A stretch of 39,288 nt of DNA from assembly GCA_947462815.1 (NCBI GenBank), contig CANHQR010000033.1, positions 1 to 39,288 of the forward strand, given 5' to 3'. A program made the position numbers and the translations under genes. This stretch comes from Pseudobdellovibrionaceae bacterium (lineage in GTDB: Bacteria > Bdellovibrionota > Bdellovibrionia > Bdellovibrionales > JAMPXM01). This document shows positions 1-7,893 of the stretch, one piece after another; position 1 is the stretch's first letter; each line of letters starts with the position of its first letter. A model generated the notes under the pieces. It ran no database searches. It worked only from the letters and a program-made list of their open reading frames with translations, and was not told the origin of the DNA.

Positions 1-1
1 C

Positions 2-196
2 TTTAAAGGCGAAGCGCGATGCGAAGCCGCCAGTTCCTACTATGCGAGTTTGCCGCAACGTTTTGACAACGAAGCCAAGAACTTGGCGCGCATCACGGGC
101 TGGGACATCAATCAAATTCGCCAGGACATGAAGCCGCTGCAGAATGCCGACGGTATCAAGGAAGAACAAAAGAAGTGGTGGAAGAAAATCTGGTGA
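2..196 (+). CDS. C-terminal end of an unidentified protein (5' truncated by window)
   Basis: An open frame enters from the left edge and stops at TGA 194-196, giving 64 residues. The tail is rich in charged and aromatic residues and ends KKWWKKIW. It contains a short segment (ARITGWDINQIRQDM) that looks helical. I do not recognise the family and the N-terminus lies outside the window. It converges on lpdA, with only about 58 bases between the two stop codons. The reading frame is the only uninterrupted plus-strand one here, and its composition is protein-like rather than a shadow of lpdA, which ends at 255. Confidence 0.55.
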   Translation, partial: FKGEARCEAASSYYASLPQRFDNEAKNLARITGWDINQIRQDMKPLQNADGIKEEQKKWWKKIW

Positions 197-204
197 GGTC
201 TAAC

Positions 205-237
205 GATCGAGGATTGTCACGCCGACCTTCCTCGATC
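205..237. terminator. Possible bidirectional hairpin between convergent genes
   Basis: GATCGAGG at 205-212 pairs perfectly with CCTCGATC at 230-237 across a 17-base loop. It lies between two convergent stop codons, where a terminator is expected. No T tract follows on either strand, so this is a weak call. Confidence 0.25.
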
Positions 238-246
238 TCGCCTCGA

Positions 247-275
247 CAGCGCGCTCAGCCTTGACGAGCGCGCTG
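247..275 (-). terminator. GC-rich hairpin over the lpdA stop codon
   Basis: CAGCGCGCTC at 247-256 pairs with GAGCGCGCTG at 266-275, a perfect 10-bp stem with a 9-base loop. It includes the lpdA stop codon (255-257 on the minus strand). There is no T tract, so it could stabilise the 3' end of the operon mRNA rather than act as an intrinsic terminator. Confidence 0.35.
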
Positions 276-1673
276 ATCAACCGCCAAAGCGGCTTCACGC
301 ATGACTTCCGAAAGTGTCGGATGGCCATGGAAGCTTCGTGCGATGTCCTCACTGGAAGCGCCGAACTCCATCGCAACGACGGCCTCAGCAATCATGTCTG
401 AAGCACGCGGACCGACGATATGAACTCCCAAAACTCGATCCGTCTTTTGGTCGGCAAGGATCTTCACCATACCGTCCGTAGAACCTAGAGCTCGCGCGCG
501 ACCATTGGCAATGAAGGGAAACTGACCGACTTTGTAGGCGATGGCCTTCGTTTTACACTGCTCTTCTGTCAGACCGACACTGGCGAGCTCGGGCCAAGTG
601 TAGATCACCCAGGGAACCGTATCGTAGTTCACATGGCCGGCACGCCCCGCTAAGATCTCAGCGACGGCGACACCCTCTTCTTCGGCTTTATGCGCAAGCA
701 TCGGCCCACGAATCAAATCGCCAACGGCATAGATCCCCGGGATGTTCGTTTGAAAATGAGCATCAACTTCCACCACACCGCGAATATCGCGACGCACTCC
801 GACCTCATCGAGACCTAATCCCTCAGCGTAAGCTTTGCGACCGGCCGCGACCAGGACCACATCGCCTTTGAACTCAAGCTTCTTTCCCGATGCATCTTCA
901 GCCGAAACCGTCACACCATTGGCGTTCGCTTGAACCGACGACACCTTTGTGCCCAACGAAAACTTCATACCCTGCTTTTGTAATATTCGATGAAGCTGCT
1001 TGGCGATGCCTTGATCGCTCGCGCCCGCGATATTGGCTGCATACTCGATCACGGTGACTTCCGAACCGAGACGCATCCAAACAGAACCCATCTCCAAACC
1101 AATGGCCCCGCCGCCGATGACCAGCAAGTTCTTGGGAACCTTTTCCAAGGCCAAAGCTTCCGTGGAGGAGATCACTCGTTTGCCATCGAACTTCGCAAAC
1201 GGGAGTTCTACGGGAACAGAGCCCGCGGCTAAGACAATTTTCTTTGTCGAAATTGTCTCATCACCTCCAGCGTTCAACTTCACAGTCACTTCACCGGCCT
1301 TTTTGATTCGACCCGTGCCTTGGATGACAGTGATTTTGTTCTTCTTCATCAAAAAAGCGACACCGTCCGTGAGACCTTTCACCACGGCGTCTTTGCGCTT
1401 CATCATCGCCGACAAATCCAGCTCGACTTTGTTGAACTTGAGTCCATGGGCTTCGAATTCACCATGGGAGGCCATGGAGAAGTGCTCACTGGAGTCCAGC
1501 AAAGCCTTCGAAGGGATGCAGCCGACGTTCAGGCAAGTGCCCCCCAAGGTGGCGCGCTTTTCAACGATCGCGGTTTTCAAGCCGAGCTGAGCGGCGCGAA
1601 TCGCACCTGTATACCCGGCGGGCCCGCCGCCAATGAAGACCACGTCGAACTGATTTGTGTTGGACTGACTCAC
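255..1673 (-). CDS. lpdA: Dihydrolipoamide dehydrogenase (E3)
   Basis: This FAD-dependent E3 subunit reoxidises dihydrolipoyl groups with NAD+ in the 2-oxoglutarate dehydrogenase complex and possibly other 2-oxoacid complexes. The FAD-binding GGGPAG lies at residues 15-20. The redox-active disulfide is in GGTCLNVGCIPSK (C47 and C52). A second Rossmann GGGAIGLEMG for NAD follows, and the dimer-interface motif GHPTLSE, with the catalytic His and Glu, is near the C-terminus. The frame is open to 1733, but I chose GTG at 1673. It is preceded by GGAGG four bases upstream and gives 472 residues, the usual E3 length, with the canonical N-terminus (FDVVFIGGGPAG). It is the last gene of the sucA-sucB-lpdA operon, 83 bases after sucB. 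Confidence 0.96.
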   Translation of the reverse strand: MSQSNTNQFDVVFIGGGPAGYTGAIRAAQLGLKTAIVEKRATLGGTCLNVGCIPSKALLDSSEHFSMASHGEFEAHGLKFNKVELDLSAMMKRKDAVVKGLTDGVAFLMKKNKITVIQGTGRIKKAGEVTVKLNAGGDETISTKKIVLAAGSVPVELPFAKFDGKRVISSTEALALEKVPKNLLVIGGGAIGLEMGSVWMRLGSEVTVIEYAANIAGASDQGIAKQLHRILQKQGMKFSLGTKVSSVQANANGVTVSAEDASGKKLEFKGDVVLVAAGRKAYAEGLGLDEVGVRRDIRGVVEVDAHFQTNIPGIYAVGDLIRGPMLAHKAEEEGVAVAEILAGRAGHVNYDTVPWVIYTWPELASVGLTEEQCKTKAIAYKVGQFPFIANGRARALGSTDGMVKILADQKTDRVLGVHIVGPRASDMIAEAVVAMEFGASSEDIARSFHGHPTLSEVMREAALAVDQRARQG

Positions 1674-1718
1674 GATGCCTCCGCTTCGGTGCCGATCCGA
1701 CCCATCGACGGATCGACG

Positions 1719-1754
1719 GGTTAGAATCCGCACACAACTTTCACTTTTCTAACC
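1719..1754 (-). other. Inverted repeat in the sucB-lpdA spacer
   Basis: GGTTAGAA (1719-1726) and TTCTAACC (1747-1754) form a perfect 8-bp stem around a 20-base loop. A second small imperfect hairpin (CCCATCGA / TCGACGGG, about 1701-1720) abuts it on the lpdA side. In the mRNA this would sit between the sucB stop and the lpdA ribosome binding site. It could affect relative expression or mRNA processing, but no T tract makes it a terminator. Confidence 0.3.
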
Positions 1755-1756
1755 GC

Positions 1757-3028
1757 TCAAATACCCACGAGTAAGCGCGAAGGATCTTCCATGTTCTCTT
1801 TCACGCGGACCAAGAATGTGACGGACTCTTTGCCGTCGATGATGCGATGATCGTAACTCAAGGCCACGTACATCATCGGTCGAATCTGAATTTCTTTACC
1901 TTTTGGTGTACTCACGACGACCGCGCGATCTTCGATCTTGTGCAAACCCAAGATCCCCGACTGCGGAGGATTCAGAATCGGCGTCGACATCAACGACCCA
2001 TACACGCCGCCATTTGAGATCGTGAAGGTTCCGCCTGAAAGATCGTCGACGGAAATTTTGCCGTCGCGAGCTTTGCCAGCGAAGTTCTTGATCGCGAGCT
2101 CGATTTCGGCAATCGACATTTGATCGGCATGCCGGATTACGGGCACCATCAGACCCTTCTCCGTACCGACCGCAATGCCGATGTTGTAGAAGTCGTTGAA
2201 AATCAAATCTTGGCCGTCGATTTGTCCATTCACTTGCGGGATTTCCTTAAGAGCCTCGATCGCCGCTTTCACAAAGAATCCCATGAAACCAAGACCCGTC
2301 CCGTACTTTTCTTTGAACTTGTCTTTGTACTTTTCGCGAATGGCCATCACGGCCGACATGTCGATTTCATTGAAGGTCGTCAAAATGGCTGCGGTTCGCT
2401 GCGCCATCACCAATCGCTCGGCGATTTTCTTTCGAATCGTCGTCATCGGCACGCGTCGTGAGCCCACCGCAGTGGTTCGAGGCGCAGGAGGAGTCACCGG
2501 CGAGACGGTTTGCAGACCAGCGGTCGCACCCAAACCTCCGACGCCACCTTGAGTTTTGGATTGTGCGGCCAATTCGGCATCGTACTTGGTGATACGACCA
2601 TCTTTCCCTGTGCCGCGAATATCTTTCGCATTCAGAGCGTTTTCGTCCACCACCCGGCGAACAGCAGGGCTCAGCACTTGGTCGGCGGCAAAATTTGCCG
2701 CGGCAGGAACCTTCGCGGGAACTGTGGCCGCCGCGCTGACAGCCGTCGCGTCCGTGTTCTTGGTTGGCTGCTGGATCCCAGCCGTCGCCACACCTGCGGT
2801 ATCCACCATGGCAACCGTCGCACCAATCTTAACCACCGTGCCTTGGTCCACCATGGTCGTCAGCACCCCGTCGCTGGGGGCGACAACCTCGACGGAGGCT
2901 TTGTCCGTCTCGAGCAGCAAAATGATCTCATCGCGCTTGACGAACTCTCCTGACTTCTTGGTCCATTCACCAATCGTTGCCTCGGAGATCGACTCACCCA
3001 CAGCCGGAACTTTGATTTCTGTTTTCAT
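1757..3028 (-). CDS. sucB: Dihydrolipoyllysine-residue succinyltransferase (E2 of 2-oxoglutarate dehydrogenase)
   Basis: The E2 core accepts the succinyl group from E1 on its lipoyl arm and transfers it to CoA. The protein has 423 residues. The lipoyl domain spans about 1-78, with the lipoylated lysine in ETDKAS (K43). An Ala/Pro/Thr-rich linker follows, then a peripheral-subunit-binding domain at about 118-153. A second flexible linker leads to the catalytic acyltransferase domain (about 190-423), with the active-site HRIIDG motif at H394-G399. One lipoyl domain and adjacency to sucA identify it as the succinyl rather than acetyl enzyme. The ATG at 3028 has GAGGAG just upstream, overlapping the sucA stop, so translation is probably coupled to sucA (12-base gap). 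Confidence 0.96.
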   Translation of the reverse strand: MKTEIKVPAVGESISEATIGEWTKKSGEFVKRDEIILLLETDKASVEVVAPSDGVLTTMVDQGTVVKIGATVAMVDTAGVATAGIQQPTKNTDATAVSAAATVPAKVPAAANFAADQVLSPAVRRVVDENALNAKDIRGTGKDGRITKYDAELAAQSKTQGGVGGLGATAGLQTVSPVTPPAPRTTAVGSRRVPMTTIRKKIAERLVMAQRTAAILTTFNEIDMSAVMAIREKYKDKFKEKYGTGLGFMGFFVKAAIEALKEIPQVNGQIDGQDLIFNDFYNIGIAVGTEKGLMVPVIRHADQMSIAEIELAIKNFAGKARDGKISVDDLSGGTFTISNGGVYGSLMSTPILNPPQSGILGLHKIEDRAVVVSTPKGKEIQIRPMMYVALSYDHRIIDGKESVTFLVRVKENMEDPSRLLVGI

Positions 3029-3040
3029 GGCGTCATCTCC

Positions 3041-5911
3041 TCACTTCTTTCTCGAAGCGTTTGCTTGAGCACTTTTGGTCTTTGTGTTCGTCCACGAAGC
3101 GTAGGCCATCTCGACCAGGGCCTTTTGTTCCTCCTGGTGACGCTTCTCAGATCCCGTCGCAGGGCTCGCTCGCTCATCGCGACCCGCGTAGCGCACGGGA
3201 ACCTCCAACATCTCTTGGAGTCGAGGCGCGACAAAGAACCACGCGCCCATATTCTTGGGTTCTTCCTGGCACCAGACGACTTCTTCCAAATTCGGAGACG
3301 AATCGAAAATCGGCGCCAAGCGATGCTCGGGCCACGGATAGAGCTGCTCGACGCGCACGAGTGCAAAGCGAGCCGCCGACTTCGGATCCGTTTTGGCCAT
3401 TTCTTCTCGGCGTGCGAGCAAGTCGTAATAAACTTTTCCAGAGCACAAAATTACGCGCGTGACGGCCTTCGCTGAGGCCGACGAGCTGGTGGTTTCATCG
3501 GCGATGACCTCTTGGAAGCCGCCTTGCGTGAACGCCTCAATCGGCGAAACCACGCGAGGATGTCGCAACAACGACTTCGGCGACATCACGATCAGGGGTT
3601 TACGGAACTCTCGCTTCACCTGACGGCGAAGGGCGTGAAAGATCTGCGCCGGTGTGGTCATGTTGACGACTTGCATGTTGTCCTGCGCGCAGAGTTGCAA
3701 AAAGCGTTCAAGGCGTGCGGACGAATGCTCCGGGCCCTGCCCCTCGTATCCATGCGGCAAGAGCAACACCAGACCCGACATGCGCTGCCACTTTTGTTCC
3801 GCGGAACTCATGAATTGGTCGATGATGATCTGAGCACCGTTCACGAAGTCACCGAACTGCGCCTCCCAGATACTGAGGAAGGTGGGATCGGACGAAGAGT
3901 TACCGTATTCAAATCCCATGACAGCGAACTCGGAAAGGAAGGAATCGTAAACACAGAATTCCACTTCCGAGGGATTGATCGTGCGGAGAGGGTCGTACTT
4001 CTCCCCGGTCTTCACGTCATACCAAGCCGCATGCCGATGCGTGAAGGTGCCGCGAATCGCATCTTGGCCGGTGAGACGCACGGGAGTGCCTTCGTGAAGA
4101 AGTGTGCCGTAGCAAAGCATTTCCGCCATGCCCCAATCGACAGCACCATCACCCTGAAGCATCGCTCGACGCGACTCCAAAAGTTTAGCGAGTTTGGGAT
4201 GTGGATTGAAACCAGCCGGCACCGTAGTGAGAACTTCGCCCGCCTTCAATAGGATGTCTCGTTTGACCTTGGTGTTGGTGTCGGCACTGAAGTCCTCAGG
4301 TTTGGCGCGGCGTAAACCCTTCCACAGACCATCAAAAGCCAAAGGCGCCATGGCCGGAGGATTCTTCTTCGCAGCGTCGAGAATCACCTGCAACTTTTCG
4401 ATCTTTTCTTTGAAGACCTTCTCGGGCTCCTCATCGGTGATCACGCCTTCTTTCACCAGTCGCTGCGCATAGAGATCAAAAGGCGTCGGATGCTTTTTGA
4501 TTTTCTCATACATGAGGGGCTGCGTGAACGCTGGCTCGTCGCCTTCATTGTGACCGAAGCGTCGATAGCCGATCATGTTGATCACGATGTCGCGCTTGAA
4601 TTCTTGTCGGTAGCGGATCGCGATACTCATGGCGCGACAGCAGGCCTCGACATCATCGCCGTTCACATGCAACACCGGCGCCTGAATGATCTTTGAAATA
4701 TCCGACGCATACGGCGAGGATCTGGCGTTTTCCGGTTTCGTCGTGAATCCGACCTGGTTGTCCAGAACGATGTGCATCACGCCGCCCACCGTGTAGGCCG
4801 GGAGCTGAGACATCTGCAGAGTTTCGGCAACCACACCCTGGCCAGCAAAGGCCGCATCGCCATGAATGAGAACCGGAACGACCTTCTTGCGCTCCAGAGT
4901 GTCTTGTCGACGGCGCTGCTTGGCTCGTGTCATTCCGCAAACAACGGGATTTACGGCTTCTAAATGTGATGGATTGTAGGCCATCGATGCGTGAACCGGC
5001 TTTCCCGTCTTCGACTTTTTATCGGATGAGTAACCCATATGATACTTCACATCGCCATCGAAGAACTTCATGTCTGGACTTTGATAGCCTTCAAACTCCA
5101 TCAAGATCGTATCGGTGGCCTTACCCATGAAGTTGGCGAGCATATTGAGTCGACCGCGATGGGCCATACCCACGACGACCTCTTCCATGCCCAGCTCAGC
5201 TCCGACATCCACCAAAGTCTCCATCATCGGAATGAGAGAGTCTGAGCCTTCAATCGAGAATCGCTTTTTTCCGACATAACGCGTGTGCAAGAATTTTTCG
5301 AAGCTCTCTGTTTTCGCCAGCTGATCGAACACGCGGAGCTTATCGTCTTTTGAAACCACAGGTAGCGAGTAGCGCTGACCATCGCGATTCTGTTCCATCT
5401 CATTGATAAACCACTGGCGGAGCGAGGGCGTGCACTCCGAGAATTGTGCGGAAATCGTTCCGCAGTACGAAGTGCGGAGGTGGTTCAAGATGTCGCGAAG
5501 ACTCGCGTCCGGTAGACCCACCACACGACCCACTGCAAAGCGCTGTTCGAGATCCGCCTCGGTGAGACCAAAATTATGCAACTGCAGATCGGGATGGCTC
5601 TTCACACTGTCGGTCAATGGGTTGAGTTTTGCTTCATAGTGCCCGTGGTCGCGGTAAGCATGGATGAGACGAAACACGTCCATCTCTTTTTCGGAGAGAC
5701 CCGCTCCGGGTGCCGGCAAACTCTGCCCAAACTCCACGCCTTCGAAGAAGAGGCGCCAATCTTCACCGACACTCTGCGGATCGCGCTTGAAGTTTTCGTA
5801 CTGCATCTCGATGAACTCGAGATTCGGTCGATTGGCAAAGTTGAAAGGACTACGAGTCTGAGCCAATGATGAATCGGGCGCTGGATTCGTCGACGAGCTA
5901 GAATGATTCAC
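3041..5911 (-). CDS. sucA: 2-oxoglutarate dehydrogenase E1 component
   Basis: This thiamine-diphosphate-dependent E1 decarboxylates 2-oxoglutarate in the TCA cycle and passes the succinyl group to SucB. The 956 residues match the usual length of about 930. The N-terminal E2-contact segment (NLEFIEMQYENFKRDP, about 30-45) is typical. The conserved AHRGRLNML lies near residue 250, the cofactor-binding GDAAFAGQGVVAETLQMS near 350 and LDNQVGFTT near 380. The C-terminal transketolase-like region includes LLPHGYEGQGPEHSSAR. The start is GTG at 5911, with GAGGA closely upstream on the minus strand. The first 25 residues are Ser/Pro-rich and probably disordered. It is the first gene of the sucA-sucB-lpdA operon, so its promoter should lie in 5912-6100. 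Confidence 0.96.
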   Translation of the reverse strand: MNHSSSSTNPAPDSSLAQTRSPFNFANRPNLEFIEMQYENFKRDPQSVGEDWRLFFEGVEFGQSLPAPGAGLSEKEMDVFRLIHAYRDHGHYEAKLNPLTDSVKSHPDLQLHNFGLTEADLEQRFAVGRVVGLPDASLRDILNHLRTSYCGTISAQFSECTPSLRQWFINEMEQNRDGQRYSLPVVSKDDKLRVFDQLAKTESFEKFLHTRYVGKKRFSIEGSDSLIPMMETLVDVGAELGMEEVVVGMAHRGRLNMLANFMGKATDTILMEFEGYQSPDMKFFDGDVKYHMGYSSDKKSKTGKPVHASMAYNPSHLEAVNPVVCGMTRAKQRRRQDTLERKKVVPVLIHGDAAFAGQGVVAETLQMSQLPAYTVGGVMHIVLDNQVGFTTKPENARSSPYASDISKIIQAPVLHVNGDDVEACCRAMSIAIRYRQEFKRDIVINMIGYRRFGHNEGDEPAFTQPLMYEKIKKHPTPFDLYAQRLVKEGVITDEEPEKVFKEKIEKLQVILDAAKKNPPAMAPLAFDGLWKGLRRAKPEDFSADTNTKVKRDILLKAGEVLTTVPAGFNPHPKLAKLLESRRAMLQGDGAVDWGMAEMLCYGTLLHEGTPVRLTGQDAIRGTFTHRHAAWYDVKTGEKYDPLRTINPSEVEFCVYDSFLSEFAVMGFEYGNSSSDPTFLSIWEAQFGDFVNGAQIIIDQFMSSAEQKWQRMSGLVLLLPHGYEGQGPEHSSARLERFLQLCAQDNMQVVNMTTPAQIFHALRRQVKREFRKPLIVMSPKSLLRHPRVVSPIEAFTQGGFQEVIADETTSSSASAKAVTRVILCSGKVYYDLLARREEMAKTDPKSAARFALVRVEQLYPWPEHRLAPIFDSSPNLEEVVWCQEEPKNMGAWFFVAPRLQEMLEVPVRYAGRDERASPATGSEKRHQEEQKALVEMAYASWTNTKTKSAQANASRKK

Positions 5912-6122
5912 ACGTCCTCACATCTCCGCGGCTCGAGTATCTCAAGTCGCGGGAAAAAAATTTCGCGATCGGACTTCACAGCTCTGAGACTTCACGCAAG
6001 GCCGCCCGACTCAACCTTGGCGATGTTTCGCTTTGGCGATGGTCGGCGTCGAGTGAAATAAGATTCAAGTCTGCAAATCCTCTCGCTTTTTTATACTGCT
6101 TTCGGTGGCGTTTGGGCAGAGC

Positions 6123-6151
6123 TTGGACGCTGTATTTCAAAGCTTTATGCT
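6123..6151 (+). promoter_or_regulatory. Possible sigma70-type promoter
   Basis: TTGGAC at 6123-6128 and TATGCT at 6146-6151 are separated by 17 bases. Both hexamers are only partial matches to TTGACA and TATAAT. If used, it would give lgt an untranslated leader of roughly 400 bases that includes the two palindromes. Confidence 0.25.
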
Positions 6152-6188
6152 CTTAGGTCGAGCCCTTCTGAAACTTTGTGCACTCGAG

Positions 6189-6206
6189 CCGCGACTCTAG
6201 TCGCGG
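6189..6206. other. Perfect hairpin in the sucA-lgt spacer
   Basis: CCGCGAC (6189-6195) and GTCGCGG (6200-6206) pair across a TCTA tetraloop. There is no T tract on either side, so it looks like an RNA structural element or protein site rather than a terminator. Confidence 0.4.
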
Positions 6207-6221
6207 AACCACAAGCTCCAA

Positions 6222-6238
6222 ATTGGGTCTGACCCAAT
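6222..6238. repeat. 17-bp palindrome, REP-like
   Basis: ATTGGGTC at 6222-6229 and GACCCAAT at 6231-6238 are perfect inverted arms around a single central T. The core GGGTCTGACCC resembles short palindromes that flank REP-associated tyrosine transposases in other bacteria. I see only one copy in this window and no transposase, so REP assignment is inference. An operator is the alternative. Confidence 0.35.
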
Positions 6239-6566
6239 CGCTTCACTGATGAAATCTGACCTCTCACATCGGTCGGGGAACCAGTGTCTTTGGCCGAGGC
6301 TGAAACCGATCTCGGCGTCGAGCGAGAACACTCGATATCGCACTAAGATTAGGCAACACGATCTCGAGCTGGCAAAACACGAAGCTCAATTCCGAAACCG
6401 GTACGCAAATCCCCGCATTGATCATTGCCTCGCCGAGCAAGCGGCGCTACGCCTAATGACAGACTTTGACATAGTCGAGCCGAGTCCGATGGCGGCGCTA
6501 AAGTGTTCACTCCACAGGCCTGGTGCCCGAGCCATTAAGCCGACTTCTCATTTTGCGGAGGCGTCC

Positions 6567-7727
6567 TTGAACGAGCCAGCTCTCTCATCCCCCATAGCTC
6601 AACTCCCTCTCCAGGCCGCGATCGACCAAGGCGTGATCGCCCCTGAGCTTCAATCCGGCTGGGTGCATCAGCTCGACCCTTTTTTGTGGCAAATCTCCGG
6701 AGAAGTCGGGCTTCGCTGGTACGGACTCGCCTACTTGTTCGGCTTCATTTGCGGCTACTTCCTGATGCGCCTGATGGCTCGACGCGGCAAGGGCGGACTG
6801 CCTGAGCCTCTGATCGCGGACTATATTATCGCCGTCGTCCTCGGCACGATGATCGGTGGCCGTCTCGGCTACGCCCTCTTTTACAGCCGTGATCTGCTGA
6901 CGGATTTTTCTGCGAGCTTCCCGTTTTGGGGTGTGTTGAGGGTGTGGGAAGGCGGTATGGCCAGCCATGGCGGCATCATCGGGATCACCTTGGCCGGAGT
7001 TTGGTTTGCTCGAAAGCATAAACTCGATTGGATGAATCTCGGTGATTTGGCCACTCTCGGCGGGAGCATCGGAGTTGCCGCGGGACGTGTGGCGAACTTC
7101 ATCAATGGCGAACTCTATGGACGACCTGTCGAGTCCGCCGTGAGCTGGGCCGTGAAATTCCCCAGCGAGCTGTTTCTCTGGCTCAAACATGACTTGTCGA
7201 AACCACTGACCAGTCAAGATCCCGATCTCCTCCCGAGACTGGCGGAAGTCGTGAACCACGTCGGAGTTTCAGCGGAACAATGGGCGGAATGGACAGCGCG
7301 GGTGCGCTCCAGTCAAGGTGCGCGCATCGAAATTCAGAATGTCATTTATCGCATCATCGAGGGATCGCAAAACGGCAATGAGCCTTTGATTCAAGCTCTG
7401 CAACAGGTTCTCACCGCGCGCCATCCGTCTCAGCTCTATGCGAGCGTCCTCGAAGGACTGTTCACCTTCGCTGTGGCCATGATGTTCTGGCGAAAACCCC
7501 AAAAACCCGGCGTTGTCGGCGGAATTTGGATCATCACCTATGCGATTGTGCGGATCCTCGACGAGTCTTGGCGAATGCCTGATGCGCACATCGGCTTGAG
7601 CCAACTCGGCTTGAGTCGCGGACAGGAGATTTCGATCGGCATGCTCCTCGTCGGGATCGGTGTACTCATCTATGCATGGAAGCGCCCGTCTGAGAAAGTG
7701 GGCGGCTGGGCGAACTCTCAAAACTAA
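6567..7727 (+). CDS. lgt: Prolipoprotein diacylglyceryl transferase, with internal insertion
   Basis: This inner-membrane enzyme transfers diacylglycerol from phosphatidylglycerol to the lipobox cysteine of prolipoproteins. The recognisable Lgt motifs are HGG at 134-136, the signature GRVANFINGELYGR at 173-186 and RHPSQLY at 285-291. Several hydrophobic segments surround them (about 52-70, 84-106, 132-147 and C-terminal helices). I chose TTG at 6567 because GGAGG (6557-6561) sits five bases upstream; the frame is open to 6249. The product has 386 residues, about 100 more than common Lgt proteins. The excess is mostly a segment at about 200-283, between the signature and RHPSQLY, where a short periplasmic loop is usual. 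The many lipobox proteins in this window would be its substrates. Confidence 0.93.
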   Translation: MNEPALSSPIAQLPLQAAIDQGVIAPELQSGWVHQLDPFLWQISGEVGLRWYGLAYLFGFICGYFLMRLMARRGKGGLPEPLIADYIIAVVLGTMIGGRLGYALFYSRDLLTDFSASFPFWGVLRVWEGGMASHGGIIGITLAGVWFARKHKLDWMNLGDLATLGGSIGVAAGRVANFINGELYGRPVESAVSWAVKFPSELFLWLKHDLSKPLTSQDPDLLPRLAEVVNHVGVSAEQWAEWTARVRSSQGARIEIQNVIYRIIEGSQNGNEPLIQALQQVLTARHPSQLYASVLEGLFTFAVAMMFWRKPQKPGVVGGIWIITYAIVRILDESWRMPDAHIGLSQLGLSRGQEISIGMLLVGIGVLIYAWKRPSEKVGGWANSQN

Positions 7728-7746
7728 CCCGCCCTTCATTGCCTGG

Positions 7747-7809
7747 AGCCTCAAGAGCCTGGCCGGGAACCTCAAGAATCTGGCCCGGCGGCTGAAGACA
7801 TTGGCAGGC
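7747..7809 (+). repeat. Three tandem 21-bp (heptad) repeats
   Basis: Three imperfect 21-bp units occupy 7747-7767, 7768-7788 and 7789-7809. In the frame of the downstream PLD-like gene they read SLKSLAG, NLKNLAR and RLKTLAG, a clean seven-residue period. They lie between the lgt stop and the most plausible downstream start codons. They are therefore either part of a longer N-terminus of that protein or a non-coding tandem repeat. Confidence 0.6.
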
Positions 7810-7893
7810 TCCCCGAAGCCCCTAGGCCTCCGTCGACCTGGACCTGCGAACTCAGGACAGCTCGGGCTGAGGTTCGTTACACTCATCTCTACG

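Larger units (their letters stand above)
5912..6566. other. Long intergenic region between sucA and lgt
   Basis: About 650 bases separate the divergent sucA and lgt starts. An open frame from 6249 runs into lgt, but its first 106 codons do not look like Lgt and precede the well-placed lgt ribosome binding site. I therefore treat the stretch as non-coding. It contains two strong palindromes (6189-6206 and 6222-6238), a possible plus-strand promoter (6123-6151) and an isolated TATACT at 6092. I could not find a convincing minus-strand promoter for sucA. Confidence 0.5.

Noticed and set aside
3512-4252. 246-codon plus-strand frame opposite sucA
   Set aside because: It lies wholly antisense to a certain sucA coding sequence. 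High GC content commonly gives such long antisense frames, and the product resembles nothing known.
6249-6566. Upstream extension of the lgt frame
   Set aside because: The 106 extra codons have no membrane or Lgt character, and TTG 6567 has a well-spaced GGAGG. The extension also covers palindromes typical of non-coding DNA.
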